NCBI RefSeq assembly: GCF_001956985.1
Contig: NZ_CP019082.1
Span: 496,001-560,000, forward strand
Reading direction: 5' to 3'
DNA length: 64,000 nt
From: Paludisphaera borealis
Lineage (GTDB): Bacteria; Planctomycetota; Planctomycetia; Isosphaerales; Isosphaeraceae
Below, in pieces: positions 44,052 to 52,947 of the stretch; the stretch's first letter is position 1, and the number at the start of each line of letters is the position of its first letter. Below the pieces are notes generated by a model. The model ran no database searches. It was not told where the DNA came from and saw only the letters and a list, made by a program, of their open reading frames with translations. A program made the translations under genes and the position numbers.

Positions 44052-47000
44052 ATGGTTCCCGACTATTACGAGAGACTGGGCGTCGACCCGGCCGCCACGG
44101 CCGCCGAGATCGACGCCGCGCTCCGGAAGAAGCAGCCGGCGTGGTCGATGGGGACGCGAAATCCCAAGACCCGACATGCCAACCAGCTCTTTCTCGACGA
44201 GATCCCCGCGCTCCGCCGCGCCCTCATGGGCAGCGCCGAGACCCGCGCCGCCTACGACGCCGAGCTTGCCGCTGCGCAGATCGCGGACCGCGACGAGAAG
44301 CTCGACGACCTTCAGCGGCTGATCCGCATCCGGGCCGCCAAGGGAGGACTCGGCGCGCCGGACTTCGCCCTGCTCCGCGCCGAGGCGAGCCGGCTGGGCC
44401 TCGAACCGGACGTGCTCGACCGCTTGACCCGGCTCATTCCCAAGCTCACGGATGACGCCGTCCACGACGCCGAGCCGGAGAAAGACGCCGAGCCCCCCGC
44501 CGACGTGCTCGATCCCTCGACTCGTCGGCAGATCCGGTTGGCCCTTGAGCACCTGGGGCGCCGCGACCTCTACGACGCTCTCGGGCTGTTTCGCGACGCG
44601 CCGCTCTCGGTGATCGCCGCCCGCGCCGACGAGGAGCGCCAGCGGTGGATGAAGAAGGCCCAAGTGACCGCCGAGAAGACCGCCTGGCTCGAAGCGATCT
44701 CGCACGCGCAGTCGCATCTCGGCGCGGCCAAGTCGAGGGCGCGCTACGACCGGACGCTGATGCTGGAAGCCGAGGAGCGTTTCGACCAGACTGCCGACTT
44801 CGCGCTCCAGGGGCGCGATCGTCTCGACGCCGGCACGCGGGCGATCCTCATCGACGAGGCCGGCGCATTGGGGATCTTGCCCGACCGCGCGAGTCGGCTG
44901 CTCCAGCGCGCGTGCCGGCGCTGCGGCGCGGCTCTCGACTTGTCGGCCGCCCACGCCGCGACGCCGTCGGTCGCGGGCCAGCCGAAGTCCGCGGCGGCCT
45001 CGGCCGGAAGCAACGGCGCTTACAAGGTCGTCCGCTGCCGCAACTGCGCGGGGGTGAGCGAGGTCAGCCCGGTCGCCCGCCGAGCCGGCCCCGCCCGCTG
45101 CAAGCACTGCGGCGCCTCGCTCAAGTGGGAGTGCCCCGTCTGCCGGCGTTCAAGCTGGGTCGACCAGCCGCGCTGCGCCTGCGGCTTTCGGCTGGTTCTT
45201 CGCGAGGCGCTCGTCCGTCATTTCTCCGCGGCGTTGCATGCGTTTCGGTCGCACGACCTGGAGACCGCCCGCCGCCATCTGGAGAAGGTTCAGTCGTTCG
45301 CGCCGCACCACGTCGGCGCGCGCAACGGAATGGCCAAGATTCAGGAGCGCCGGGTCGAGATCGAGCAAGCCCGGATGGTTTTCGAACTCGCCGAGGCTGG
45401 CGGCCGGATGACGGCGGCCCTCAAGGCCCTCGAAGCGTGGCGGCGGATCGACGATCCCGGCTCGGCCGAGATCCGCAAGGCGCGCGAACTCGTCGCCGAT
45501 CGGGTGCGGCGGGCCGAAGGGCTGGCGGCGAAGGCTCGCAAGCTGGAGCGCGTCGACCCGCCGCAAGCCCGGAGAATCTACCGCATGAGTTTGGAGCTGG
45601 CCGCCGACCTGCCGAACGCCCTCGACGGCCTGAGCCGCTGCCCTCCCGACGCGCCGACGAACCTGGAGGCCCGAGCGCTCGGCGACCGGGTCCAGCTCTC
45701 CTGGACTCCTCCCGAGGCCGACGGCCTGGGCCCACTGACCTTCGCGATCATCCGCAAGCGGGGCGAGCTGCCGAAGCACCCTGGCGACGGCACGCGGATC
45801 GCCGAGGTCTCGACGGCCGAGTTCGACGACCGCCGCGTCGAGCCGGCCGAGACGGTCAGCTACGCCGTGCTCAGCAAGCGGGGGGCCGCCGAGTCGCTGG
45901 CCGCGGTGGCGGCCGGACCGATCCTCTTCCTGCCCGACGTGGAGGACCTCCGGGTCGCGACCCGCGAGGGCGAGGTGTCGCTGTCGTGGGTGGTCCCGCG
46001 AGGCGCCACCGAGGTTCGCGTCGTCCGCAATCAGGAGGCCGCGCCCAAGAACCCGCGCGACGGCGCGCGCGTGCCGGCCGCGCGCGACCAGGCCGTCGAT
46101 CGCGACGTCGCCGACGACAAGGTTTACCACTACGGCGTCTTCGCGATCTATGCGACGCCCGACGGCCGCCGCTTCCCGTCGCCGGGGGTGACGGTCTCGG
46201 CCCGCCCGAGCCCGCCGGTCCCGCCTCCGGGACCTCCCCGGATCATGCTCGCGCCCGGCGGCCAGGTTCGCCTCGATTGGATCGAGCCCGCGCGCGGTTC
46301 GGTGCGGCTGCTGCGCTCTCTCGAACCTGTCCCGCACGCCCCGGGCGCGATTCTCTCCCTCGCCGAGGCCGAATCGCTGGCGGGAGAGTGGGTCGAGCTG
46401 ACCGGCCCGAATCGGGCCGAGGACTTCGATCCGCCGGCCGCCGGCTCGTGCCGGTACACGCTGTTTGCGTCGCTGGGACACAGCCTGGTCGTCGGCCACG
46501 GGGCCAGCCTGAGCCGGGTCGCCGACCCGTCGGGCCTCCGCGCGATCCGGCTCGGCAACGCCCCCGGAGAAGCCGCCGGCGGTCGGGTCCAACTTCGATG
46601 GAACTGGGCCGCCGACACCGTCTCGGCCCGGATCGTCGCGCGCCAGGGGACGTCGCCGATCGGCCCGGACGATCCCGCCGCCCTGGGGGTCGCGGTCTCG
46701 CGCGCCGAGTACGACCGGTTCGGCTCGTGGCTTTTCCACCTGCCGGCCTCGTCGCCGGACGAGCCGAGCGACTTCGAGCTTCATCCGGCCGACGGCGGCG
46801 GCCCCGTCCCGCCTCGCCTGGCCCACTGGCACGTTCGGGTCTACAGCGTCGCCGAGCTCGACGGCGCGACGTGCCTCTCGCCGGGCCTGGAGCCGTCGGC
46901 CGAGACCGTCGTTCCCGGCCCGCACCCCGAAATCACGGTCGCCTACCAGTTGAAGCGTCCCTGGCTCCCCGGCCGTCCCTGGTCGGTCTCGATGCGGACC

Positions 47001-47249
47001 GACCCCCCCGGCGCGAACGTGCCGCCGATGGTCGTCGTCGCCAACGCCCGCGCCGTGCCGCTCTCGGCCGAGGACGGCGACGTCGTCGCCCGCCTCCCCG
47101 CCGGCCGCGACGGCGCCAGCCACCCGATCCCCGCCGACCCCCGCCTGGCGTTCCTCGGCCTCCGCGCCTTCGTCGACCCCGGCTACGATCCCGACGCGCT
47201 TTTCCCCATCCGTCTTCGCCACCCCGAGGCCGGCGCGACCCGCGTTTGA
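44052..47249 (+). CDS. large protein with two degenerate J-like domains, zinc ribbons and FN3-like repeats
   Basis: A 1065-residue protein with no membrane segment that I can see. Residues 4-75 look like a J domain (DYYERLGVDPAATAAEIDAA ... AETRAAYDAEL) but lack the HPD tripeptide. Residues about 172-245 are a second J-like copy (DLYDALGLFRDAPLSVIAAR ... KSRARYDRTLM). Residues about 288-380 carry zinc-ribbon Cys pairs (CRRCG, CRNC, CKHCG, CPVC, CACG). A helical TPR-like part follows (FSAALHAFRSHDLETARRHL). Residues about 530-1000 are several FN3-like beta-sandwiches (RVQLSWTPPEADGLGPLTF and others). ATG 44052 fits; the frame extends to 43989. The build suggests a scaffold, possibly for an Hsp70 system, but the missing HPD argues against normal J activity. 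Confidence 0.75.
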   Translation: MVPDYYERLGVDPAATAAEIDAALRKKQPAWSMGTRNPKTRHANQLFLDEIPALRRALMGSAETRAAYDAELAAAQIADRDEKLDDLQRLIRIRAAKGGLGAPDFALLRAEASRLGLEPDVLDRLTRLIPKLTDDAVHDAEPEKDAEPPADVLDPSTRRQIRLALEHLGRRDLYDALGLFRDAPLSVIAARADEERQRWMKKAQVTAEKTAWLEAISHAQSHLGAAKSRARYDRTLMLEAEERFDQTADFALQGRDRLDAGTRAILIDEAGALGILPDRASRLLQRACRRCGAALDLSAAHAATPSVAGQPKSAAASAGSNGAYKVVRCRNCAGVSEVSPVARRAGPARCKHCGASLKWECPVCRRSSWVDQPRCACGFRLVLREALVRHFSAALHAFRSHDLETARRHLEKVQSFAPHHVGARNGMAKIQERRVEIEQARMVFELAEAGGRMTAALKALEAWRRIDDPGSAEIRKARELVADRVRRAEGLAAKARKLERVDPPQARRIYRMSLELAADLPNALDGLSRCPPDAPTNLEARALGDRVQLSWTPPEADGLGPLTFAIIRKRGELPKHPGDGTRIAEVSTAEFDDRRVEPAETVSYAVLSKRGAAESLAAVAAGPILFLPDVEDLRVATREGEVSLSWVVPRGATEVRVVRNQEAAPKNPRDGARVPAARDQAVDRDVADDKVYHYGVFAIYATPDGRRFPSPGVTVSARPSPPVPPPGPPRIMLAPGGQVRLDWIEPARGSVRLLRSLEPVPHAPGAILSLAEAESLAGEWVELTGPNRAEDFDPPAAGSCRYTLFASLGHSLVVGHGASLSRVADPSGLRAIRLGNAPGEAAGGRVQLRWNWAADTVSARIVARQGTSPIGPDDPAALGVAVSRAEYDRFGSWLFHLPASSPDEPSDFELHPADGGGPVPPRLAHWHVRVYSVAELDGATCLSPGLEPSAETVVPGPHPEITVAYQLKRPWLPGRPWSVSMRTDPPGANVPPMVVVANARAVPLSAEDGDVVARLPAGRDGASHPIPADPRLAFLGLRAFVDPGYDPDALFPIRLRHPEAGATRV

Positions 47250-47470
47250 ACAGGTCGCGGCGCAAACCCTATTGAGACAAGGAGATGCGGATCATGGCGA
47301 CGCCGATCAAGCTGAGTTCGTTTCCTCGATTGCCGCGTTCTGGTAGGATGGTGGTTTCACGAAATCGGGTGTGAGAAGCAAGAAATCCGTTGATAAAACA
47401 GGCGCTTTCGGAAGACTCCGGCGCGTCGTGGTCGATGGTGATGGAAGCGGCAGACGACGAGGGCACCAGG

Positions 47471-48214
47471 ATGAACCGATACAGCGGCGACGCCGACGAT
47501 TATTACGTCAATGTGAATCTGAACACCGAGATGGAGCTTCCCAGCAATCGCGATACGGTCCTCCACTTCTTCGAGCAGATGCGGAAGGGCTTTCCCGAGA
47601 TGAGCAACTTCCACACCAGGGAGAACGGCGACCTGGTGCTGGAAGGCGACAAGGAGGAAGACTCGTACCGTTGGGTTTCCATCGAGCCGCGGCGACTGGG
47701 CTCGGGCCATACCAATCCCGAGTCGACCGAGGACGCCTACCGCCAGCACGAATTGCTGCTTGAGCTGGCCCCGCCGCTCTTGACCATCAGCCTGCTCGAC
47801 TGCGAAGCCCTCGACGTCATGTACGGTTTCGACTTCACGTACGACGGCAACCATGACGAGGTGGTCGCCGAGGCGCTCGGCGTCGGCGGCGCACTCGAAG
47901 GTCTGCTCGAAATGCCGCGCGCGAAGGTCGTCAACTTCGAGCCGTCGCTGACGATGGCCCTCGACGAGTCGTGCCAGCTTCAGTGCCGGCTGTCTATCGA
48001 GACCCGGACGAGCGCCCATCAGATCCGCACGGGCGACTTCGCCGAAGACCAGATCAGCCTCTACTTCACGGTCCGGCAGTACTGGGGGAACGGCCCCGAC
48101 CTCTCGTTCCTGGAGTCGTTCCGTCGCCAGCGCGAGATCGGCGAGGAACTCCTCAATCGCTCGGTGATCCCCCGGATCGTGCGACCGCTGGCCCAGGTCA
48201 TCGCCTCACGGTAA
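47471..48214 (+). CDS. conserved planctomycete hypothetical protein
   Basis: A 247-residue soluble protein, acidic, with no signal peptide. The opening MNRYSGDADDYYVNVNLNTE is familiar to me from planctomycete genomes as an uncharacterised conserved protein. The core includes DTVLHFFEQMRKGFPEMSNF and DFTYDGNHDEVVAEALG. No catalytic motif is recognised. ATG 47471 was preferred over the TTG at 47390 because the conserved sequence begins there. A GC-rich hairpin (48265-48291) follows. Confidence 0.75.
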   Translation: MNRYSGDADDYYVNVNLNTEMELPSNRDTVLHFFEQMRKGFPEMSNFHTRENGDLVLEGDKEEDSYRWVSIEPRRLGSGHTNPESTEDAYRQHELLLELAPPLLTISLLDCEALDVMYGFDFTYDGNHDEVVAEALGVGGALEGLLEMPRAKVVNFEPSLTMALDESCQLQCRLSIETRTSAHQIRTGDFAEDQISLYFTVRQYWGNGPDLSFLESFRRQREIGEELLNRSVIPRIVRPLAQVIASR

Positions 48215-48264
48215 GCATTCGCGAAACAATAAACTTGAGCAAACCTGGGCCGCCGTCTGGGTGC

Positions 48265-48291
48265 CACGCGGTTCGGTACTCCGAACCCGTG
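48265..48291 (+). terminator. GC-rich hairpin upstream of the aminotransferase
   Basis: CACG-C-GGTTCGG pairs with CCGAACC-CGTG across a TACT loop: eleven pairs with one bulged C. It lies 50 bases after one gene and 85 before the next. No T-run follows. It is either a terminator of the upstream gene or a leader structure of the aminotransferase. Confidence 0.35.
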
Positions 48292-48376
48292 CGGAACGGC
48301 CGAGGGCTCTCGGGGCACGGGGCGAGTACGACCCGTGGCACACTGGCTCCTTTGGGTTGGATTCGGGGATGTCACG

Positions 48377-49639
48377 ATGATTCGGTTGAGCAAGTTGGCG
48401 CGGAACCTGACGCCCGAGATCGCCTTCACCGTGCTGGCCCAGGCACGGGCTCTCAAGAGCCGGGGCAAGGACGTGGTCGAGCTGGAGATCGGCGACAGCC
48501 CGTTCGCCACCACACCGCACGCCAAGGAGGCGGGCGTCCGGGCGATTCGCGACAACCAGACCGGCTACGGCCCGAGCCTCGGCCTGCCGAGCTTTCGAGA
48601 GGCCGCCGCCCGCTTCGTCTCGACCGAGTTCGGCTATCCGGCGACCGCCGAGAACATCGTCGTCGCCTCCGGGGCCAAGCCGTTCGAGCAGTACTTCGCC
48701 GAGGCTCTGATCGATCCCGGCGACGGCGTCTTGCTGTTCAGCCCGCACTTCCCGACCTACATTCCCAATCTTGAGCGCCGGGGGGCTCGCGCCGTGCTGG
48801 CCCCGCTCCGCGTCGAGCAGGCGTTTCGACCCCAGGCCGAGGACGTCCGCAAGTTCCTGGCGACCGACCCCCGCCCCCGCGCCATCTTCCTGAACTCGCC
48901 GCACAACCCCACCGGCGGCGTGGCGACGCACGACGACCTCGCCGCGATCGCCGACGTCGTCCGCGGCACCGATACGATGGTCTTCTCCGACGAGCCGTAC
49001 TGCCACATGGTCTGGAGCGGCCGGCACGCCTCGATCTTGTCTCAGCCGGGCATGCTCGATCACTGCGTCGCCGCCTACACGTTCTCGAAATCGTACAGCA
49101 TGAGCGGCTGGCGGATGGGGTTCGCCGTCGCCCACCCGGACGTGGTCGCGGCGATCGGCAAGCTGATCAACACGGCCGTCTCGTGTAGTCCTCCGTTCGT
49201 CCAGGAGGCAGCGCGGGCGGCTCTCGAACATGACGCGGCCACGCGCGACGAGTATATGGAGCGGTTTCGCAAGAAGGTCGACCGCCTCTGCGACGGCCTG
49301 GAGAAGGTCGAGGGCGTGGGCGTCGTCCGCCCGGCCGGCACGTTCTACGTCTTTCCCGACGTCCGGCCGATCTGCAACCGGCTGGGGATCGTCTCGCACG
49401 GCCTGGCGATGTATCTGCTCGAAGGGGCCGACGACGGGTTCGGCGTCGCCTGCCTGGGGGGCGAGTGCTTCGGCGAAGCCGGCCAGGGGTTCCTCCGCTT
49501 CAGTTGCGCCGAGCCCGACGAGCGCATCGACCAGGCCATGGCCTTCCTGCCCGACGCACTCGGTCGCCGCGACCGCATCGCGAAGTACCTGGAAGCGAAT
49601 CCCCAGTACGTCTTGAAGCAGCCTTACCCCGAGGCGTAG
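48377..49639 (+). CDS. PLP-dependent aminotransferase, class I/II
   Basis: A 420-residue fold-type I aminotransferase. Family marks in order are VVELEIGDSPFATTPH, YGPSLGLPSFREA, the Asn-containing LNSPHNPTGG, the PLP-pyridine Asp region VFSDEPYCHM, and the Schiff-base Lys in FSKSYSMSGWRMGF (near residue 238). The C-terminal Arg lies in GFLRFSCAEP. The closest functional groups are aspartate/alanine-type aminotransferases; substrate specificity is not determinable here. ATG 48377 is preceded by a GGGG-rich stretch. The AlkA-like gene begins directly after its stop codon, so the two form an operon. Confidence 0.88.
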   Translation: MIRLSKLARNLTPEIAFTVLAQARALKSRGKDVVELEIGDSPFATTPHAKEAGVRAIRDNQTGYGPSLGLPSFREAAARFVSTEFGYPATAENIVVASGAKPFEQYFAEALIDPGDGVLLFSPHFPTYIPNLERRGARAVLAPLRVEQAFRPQAEDVRKFLATDPRPRAIFLNSPHNPTGGVATHDDLAAIADVVRGTDTMVFSDEPYCHMVWSGRHASILSQPGMLDHCVAAYTFSKSYSMSGWRMGFAVAHPDVVAAIGKLINTAVSCSPPFVQEAARAALEHDAATRDEYMERFRKKVDRLCDGLEKVEGVGVVRPAGTFYVFPDVRPICNRLGIVSHGLAMYLLEGADDGFGVACLGGECFGEAGQGFLRFSCAEPDERIDQAMAFLPDALGRRDRIAKYLEANPQYVLKQPYPEA

Positions 49640-50284
49640 ATGAGCCCGAAAGCCGCGCCGAAGCTTGAGAAGCCCGTCGATCCCTGGGCAAAGGCGATCC
49701 GCCACCTCAAGCGAGTTGATCCTCAATTCAAGGCGGTCATCCAGCGGGTCGGCCCATGCGGCCTGGCGCCTCGGGAAGACCGGTTCGGGGCGCTCGTGAC
49801 GGCGATCGTATCTCAGCAGATCTCGACCAAGGCCGCCGCGTCGATCAACGAGCGGCTGCACGTTCTGGCCGGTCGTCCCCACGACCCGCGGCGGCTGCTC
49901 GAACTCGACGAGACGGCGCTGCGCGGCGTCGGACTGTCGGGGAGCAAGGCGCGGTACGTGCTCAACGTGGCGACGGCCGTGGCCGACGGCTCGGTCCCCG
50001 TCGATCGCTTCGACGAATCATGGGATGACGATAGGATCATCGAAGCGTTGACGTCGATCAAGGGCGTGGGCGTGTGGACCGCTCATATGTTCCTGATCTT
50101 CGTGCTCAACCGCCCCGACGTCCTCCCCGTCGGCGACCTGGGCGTTCGGGCGGGGCTCCGCGACTGGCACGGCCTGGCGGAACTGCCCAAGCCCAGCGAC
50201 TGCCACGCGCTGGCCGAGCCCTGGCGGCCCTACCGATCGGTGGCGAGTTGGTATCTCTGGAGGAACGGCGACGCGCCTTCTTAG
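49640..50284 (+). CDS. DNA-3-methyladenine glycosylase, AlkA-like (HhH-GPD superfamily)
   Basis: A 214-residue base-excision repair glycosylase that would remove alkylated purines. The core helix SQQISTKAAASINERL is typical of AlkA/MAG relatives. The helix-hairpin-helix is IKGVGVWTAHMFLIFVL, followed by the catalytic Asp in PVGDLGVR (near residue 165). There is no iron-sulfur Cys cluster, consistent with AlkA rather than Nth/MutY. The N-terminal domain of E. coli AlkA is absent, so this is the short form. ATG 49640 directly follows the aminotransferase TAG, so translation is probably coupled. The functional link to the aminotransferase is unclear. Confidence 0.88.
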   Translation: MSPKAAPKLEKPVDPWAKAIRHLKRVDPQFKAVIQRVGPCGLAPREDRFGALVTAIVSQQISTKAAASINERLHVLAGRPHDPRRLLELDETALRGVGLSGSKARYVLNVATAVADGSVPVDRFDESWDDDRIIEALTSIKGVGVWTAHMFLIFVLNRPDVLPVGDLGVRAGLRDWHGLAELPKPSDCHALAEPWRPYRSVASWYLWRNGDAPS

Positions 50285-50347
50285 TGAGGCGCCAGCCGCC
50301 GGGTCGGCCGTTTTCTCGACCGACCCGGGCGGGCAGGACGGATTCGC

Positions 50348-50698
50348 TCACCACCAGCCGCGACGGCCATAGCCGTAAGCTCGCGGGCCGTAGACGCCGT
50401 AAGGACGCGGTCCCCAGCCCGGGCGATAGACTCCGTAGGGAACAGGCCTCATCATGGGCACCATGGGCGCCGGCCTGACGATCACACCAGGGGCCGCCGC
50501 GACGTACGAGTAGGGGGCCATCGGCGCGACGATGGGCCCTGGAGCGATCATCGGCCCGTTGGCGACGGTCACGAAGCCCGACGGACCACCGACGCCGATG
50601 TAACTTCCGCCGCCGTAAAACTGAGCTTTGGCCGGTGCCGAGCCGACGCACAAGATGATCGCCAGGGTCGATGCAAACAAGAACGGCTTCGTGCGCAT
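50348..50698 (-). CDS. small secreted Gly/Pro/Tyr-rich protein
   Basis: A 116-residue protein with a clear signal peptide (FLFASTLAIILCVGSAPAKA). The mature part is low-complexity: a Gly/Val/Pro/Ala section, then repeating PYGVY and YGPRAYGYG motifs ending in RRGWW. I recognise no enzymatic domain; it may be a structural or surface protein. ATG 50698 has AAGGAG nine bases upstream and gives the signal directly. The frame extends to 50740 without purpose. Confidence 0.72.
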   Translation of the reverse strand: MRTKPFLFASTLAIILCVGSAPAKAQFYGGGSYIGVGGPSGFVTVANGPMIAPGPIVAPMAPYSYVAAAPGVIVRPAPMVPMMRPVPYGVYRPGWGPRPYGVYGPRAYGYGRRGWW

Positions 50699-50879
50699 TC
50701 CACTCACTCCTTCATCGAGCCAAAAGGCACCCATCCGCAAAGGCCGATGGGACGCGTTGAACCACGAGGGTCTTCGTTCCGGCGCTTCTTCTTATTGGTA
50801 CGAACAACGGTCTCGTTTGGTGGGTCGGATGATCAAGAAACCCTGCGGATCGATCCCTGCCGTTGTTCGCGACGGAACG

Positions 50880-52046
50880 TCAGTTGAGGATTTCGAGCTT
50901 CGGCATCTTGGGGTTTTTGATGTTCTGGATGCTGATCTGGGCGGCGAGCCGCTCGACGACTTGCAGCAGATACGGGCGAGAGGGGGAGCCTTCTCGCAGG
51001 GCCTCCTCGATCTTGCCGTCGTCGCCGCTCTCGCGAAGGAACAGGTTGAGCGGAACCTCGCCGAGGAAGGGGACTTGCAGCTCCTCCGCCTTGCGCCGGG
51101 CCCCCCCCTGACCGAAGATGTGGACCCGCTCGTCGCCCGGCGCGTCGAAGCAGGCCTTGTTCTCGGCCAGCTTCTTCGCCTCCGGTCCGCCGCGCTCCTT
51201 GAGGTACGCGAGAACGTCGAAGAACGCCATGTTCTCGACCATGCCCAGCACCGGCACGCGCAACTGGCGGAACATCGCGATGGCTCGCACGGCGTCGAGC
51301 AGGGCGACTTCCTGAGGCGTGCAGATCACCACCGCCCCGGTCAGGGGCAAGGTCTGGGCCAGGGTCAGGGGGACGTCGCCGGTTCCCGGCGGCAGGTCGA
51401 TCACCAGGTAGTCGAGCGGTCCCCAATCGACCTGTCGGAGGAACTGCTGCATGATGCCGTGAAGCATCGGCCCGCGCATGATGACGGCGCGGTCGGGTTC
51501 GAGGAGGAAGCCCATCGACATCAGCTTCAGGCCGTTGGTCTCGATCGGCTGGATACGCTCGCCGCGCGCCATCGGGCGGCCGGTAGCCCCGACCAGGTGG
51601 GGGATCGACGGTCCGTAGACGTCGGCGTCCATCAGACCGACCGACGCGCCGTACGACTTCAGCCCGAAGGCGATCGTCGCGGCCATCGTCGACTTGCCGA
51701 CGCCCCCCTTGCCCGAGCCGACGGCGATCACGTTCTTGATGCCGGGGATGTCGCCGGTCTCGGCGGCGCCCTTGCCCCGGACCTCGGCGGTCATCGCGAT
51801 TTCGATCTTCCAGTCGCCCGACAGCCGGTTCGTGAGAGCCTGGCGGACGTCGCCTTCAATCTTCGCCTTCATCGGACAGGCGGGGGTCGTCAGGTTGACC
51901 GTCAGCGCGACGACGCCGTCGCCGATCTTGACGTTCTTGATCATCCCCAGGTCCACGAGGTCGCGGCCCAGGTCGGGGTCCTTGACCCCCTTGAGCGCCT
52001 CGAGAACGTCCTTCTCGGTGAGCGCGGAATGGGTCTTGCCGAACAT
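50880..52046 (-). CDS. mrp: Mrp/NBP35-family P-loop ATPase (iron-sulfur carrier type)
   Basis: A 388-residue protein. Residues 1-90 are a MIP18/DUF59-like domain (DVLEALKGVKDPDLGRDLVD). The deviant Walker A is VGSGKGGVGKST near residue 115. Further marks are GLMDADVYGPSIPHLVG, LDYLVIDLPPGTGD and VPVLGMVENMAFF. Family members load or carry Fe-S clusters. The C-x2-C pair that normally follows the VENM segment is missing; the region reads VLAYLKERGGPEAKKLAENK, with a single Cys. ATG 52046 was chosen; TTG 52049 in frame is possible. The next upstream gene on this strand is a receiver-like protein 100 bases away. Confidence 0.9.
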   Translation of the reverse strand: MFGKTHSALTEKDVLEALKGVKDPDLGRDLVDLGMIKNVKIGDGVVALTVNLTTPACPMKAKIEGDVRQALTNRLSGDWKIEIAMTAEVRGKGAAETGDIPGIKNVIAVGSGKGGVGKSTMAATIAFGLKSYGASVGLMDADVYGPSIPHLVGATGRPMARGERIQPIETNGLKLMSMGFLLEPDRAVIMRGPMLHGIMQQFLRQVDWGPLDYLVIDLPPGTGDVPLTLAQTLPLTGAVVICTPQEVALLDAVRAIAMFRQLRVPVLGMVENMAFFDVLAYLKERGGPEAKKLAENKACFDAPGDERVHIFGQGGARRKAEELQVPFLGEVPLNLFLRESGDDGKIEEALREGSPSRPYLLQVVERLAAQISIQNIKNPKMPKLEILN

Positions 52047-52146
52047 CAAGCATGGTCCCCGGATCGTGACGGTTTCGCCACAAGGTTGATTGGGTGGGCC
52101 AGAGTGATCCCTTTCAATCCATTGTAGGGAATCCCCCTCGAAGCGA

Positions 52147-52689
52147 CTAGGAGTCGTCCGGGGGCGGCTCGTCCGGCTGCGCCGGCGCGAGGGCGTTTCC
52201 GGCCTCGGCGATCAGCCCGTCGATCCACTCCATCGGGTGCTTCACCGGGTCGACGGGCAAGGGGCGCGACCAGCCCGCGCGCTCGATCTCGACCGCCGCC
52301 AGCGTCACCCATCGCGCAATCAGCTCGGCGACCTCGGGAGGAGCGGCGAAGCCTGATACGACGTGCGTGGCGCCCAGCTCGCGAGCCAGCTCCTTGACCC
52401 CTTCGCGGGCCTCGGGATCGATCACCAGGACCCGCGCCGACGACTCCCGGGCGATGATCCCGACCAGGTCTTCCAGCGGGCCGGCCGGGTCTTTTCCCAG
52501 GTCGATGACGACCACCGGCGCGGCCAGCCCGTCGATCGCCCCGGTCAGATCGGCCGCCGACCGGGTCTCGAACCAGCGGACGGGCAAGTCTTGCAACCGA
52601 GGCCGCAACTGCCTCGCCCAGTTCCCCCGCCGCTCGTGCAAGATGACGGCGACCGGCGATCCCTCATGGACGCCGCTCGAATCGGTCAT
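52147..52689 (-). CDS. hypothetical protein with receiver-like fold
   Basis: A 180-residue soluble protein. The pattern of strands and helices (PVAVILHERRGNWARQLRPR, PVVVIDLGKDPAGPL, ARVLVIDPE, ATHVVSGF) resembles a CheY-type receiver domain with an Asp in VVVIDLG at the expected phospho-acceptor place. The acidic pair and the Lys of true receivers are not clear, so it may be a pseudo-receiver. No output domain follows, only an acidic, Pro-rich tail. ATG 52689 has GAGAGGA upstream. It precedes the Mrp gene on the same strand. Confidence 0.6.
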   Translation of the reverse strand: MTDSSGVHEGSPVAVILHERRGNWARQLRPRLQDLPVRWFETRSAADLTGAIDGLAAPVVVIDLGKDPAGPLEDLVGIIARESSARVLVIDPEAREGVKELARELGATHVVSGFAAPPEVAELIARWVTLAAVEIERAGWSRPLPVDPVKHPMEWIDGLIAEAGNALAPAQPDEPPPDDS

Positions 52690-52741
52690 GACGCTCGGTC
52701 CTCTCGGCTTCGTCTCGGCGGCCTGGGCGGTTTTTTTGGAA

Positions 52742-52758
52742 TTTGGTGTTATACCAAA
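52742..52758. promoter_or_regulatory. operator-like dyad in a divergent promoter region
   Basis: TTTGGT-GTTAT-ACCAAA is a perfect six-pair inverted repeat with a five-base centre, AT-rich in a GC-rich genome and next to a T7 run (52731-52737). It lies in the 258-base divergent gap between the receiver-like gene and the DUF362 gene, where a regulator could control either. Confidence 0.35.
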
Positions 52759-52947
52759 CGCCAGGCGGTCGTGTGACGCGGGGAACTTGGACGGATCAAC
52801 GCAATTGGCGATGGGTACTGGATGGACCATGGGTGGTGGACCGAGGTAGAATCCGGGTCCGCCGGAGATCTATTGCAGTATTCGGAATTGCGGACGCGAT
52901 AGAGATCATGCGGTCATTTCCTTGTACCCGAGACGGGGGCCTGCGCC

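Noticed and set aside
47295-47363. Possible 22-codon ORF after the J-like/FN3 gene, with AAGGAG some distance upstream
   Set aside because: Too short, ribosome site spacing is poor and the peptide has no features; most likely chance.
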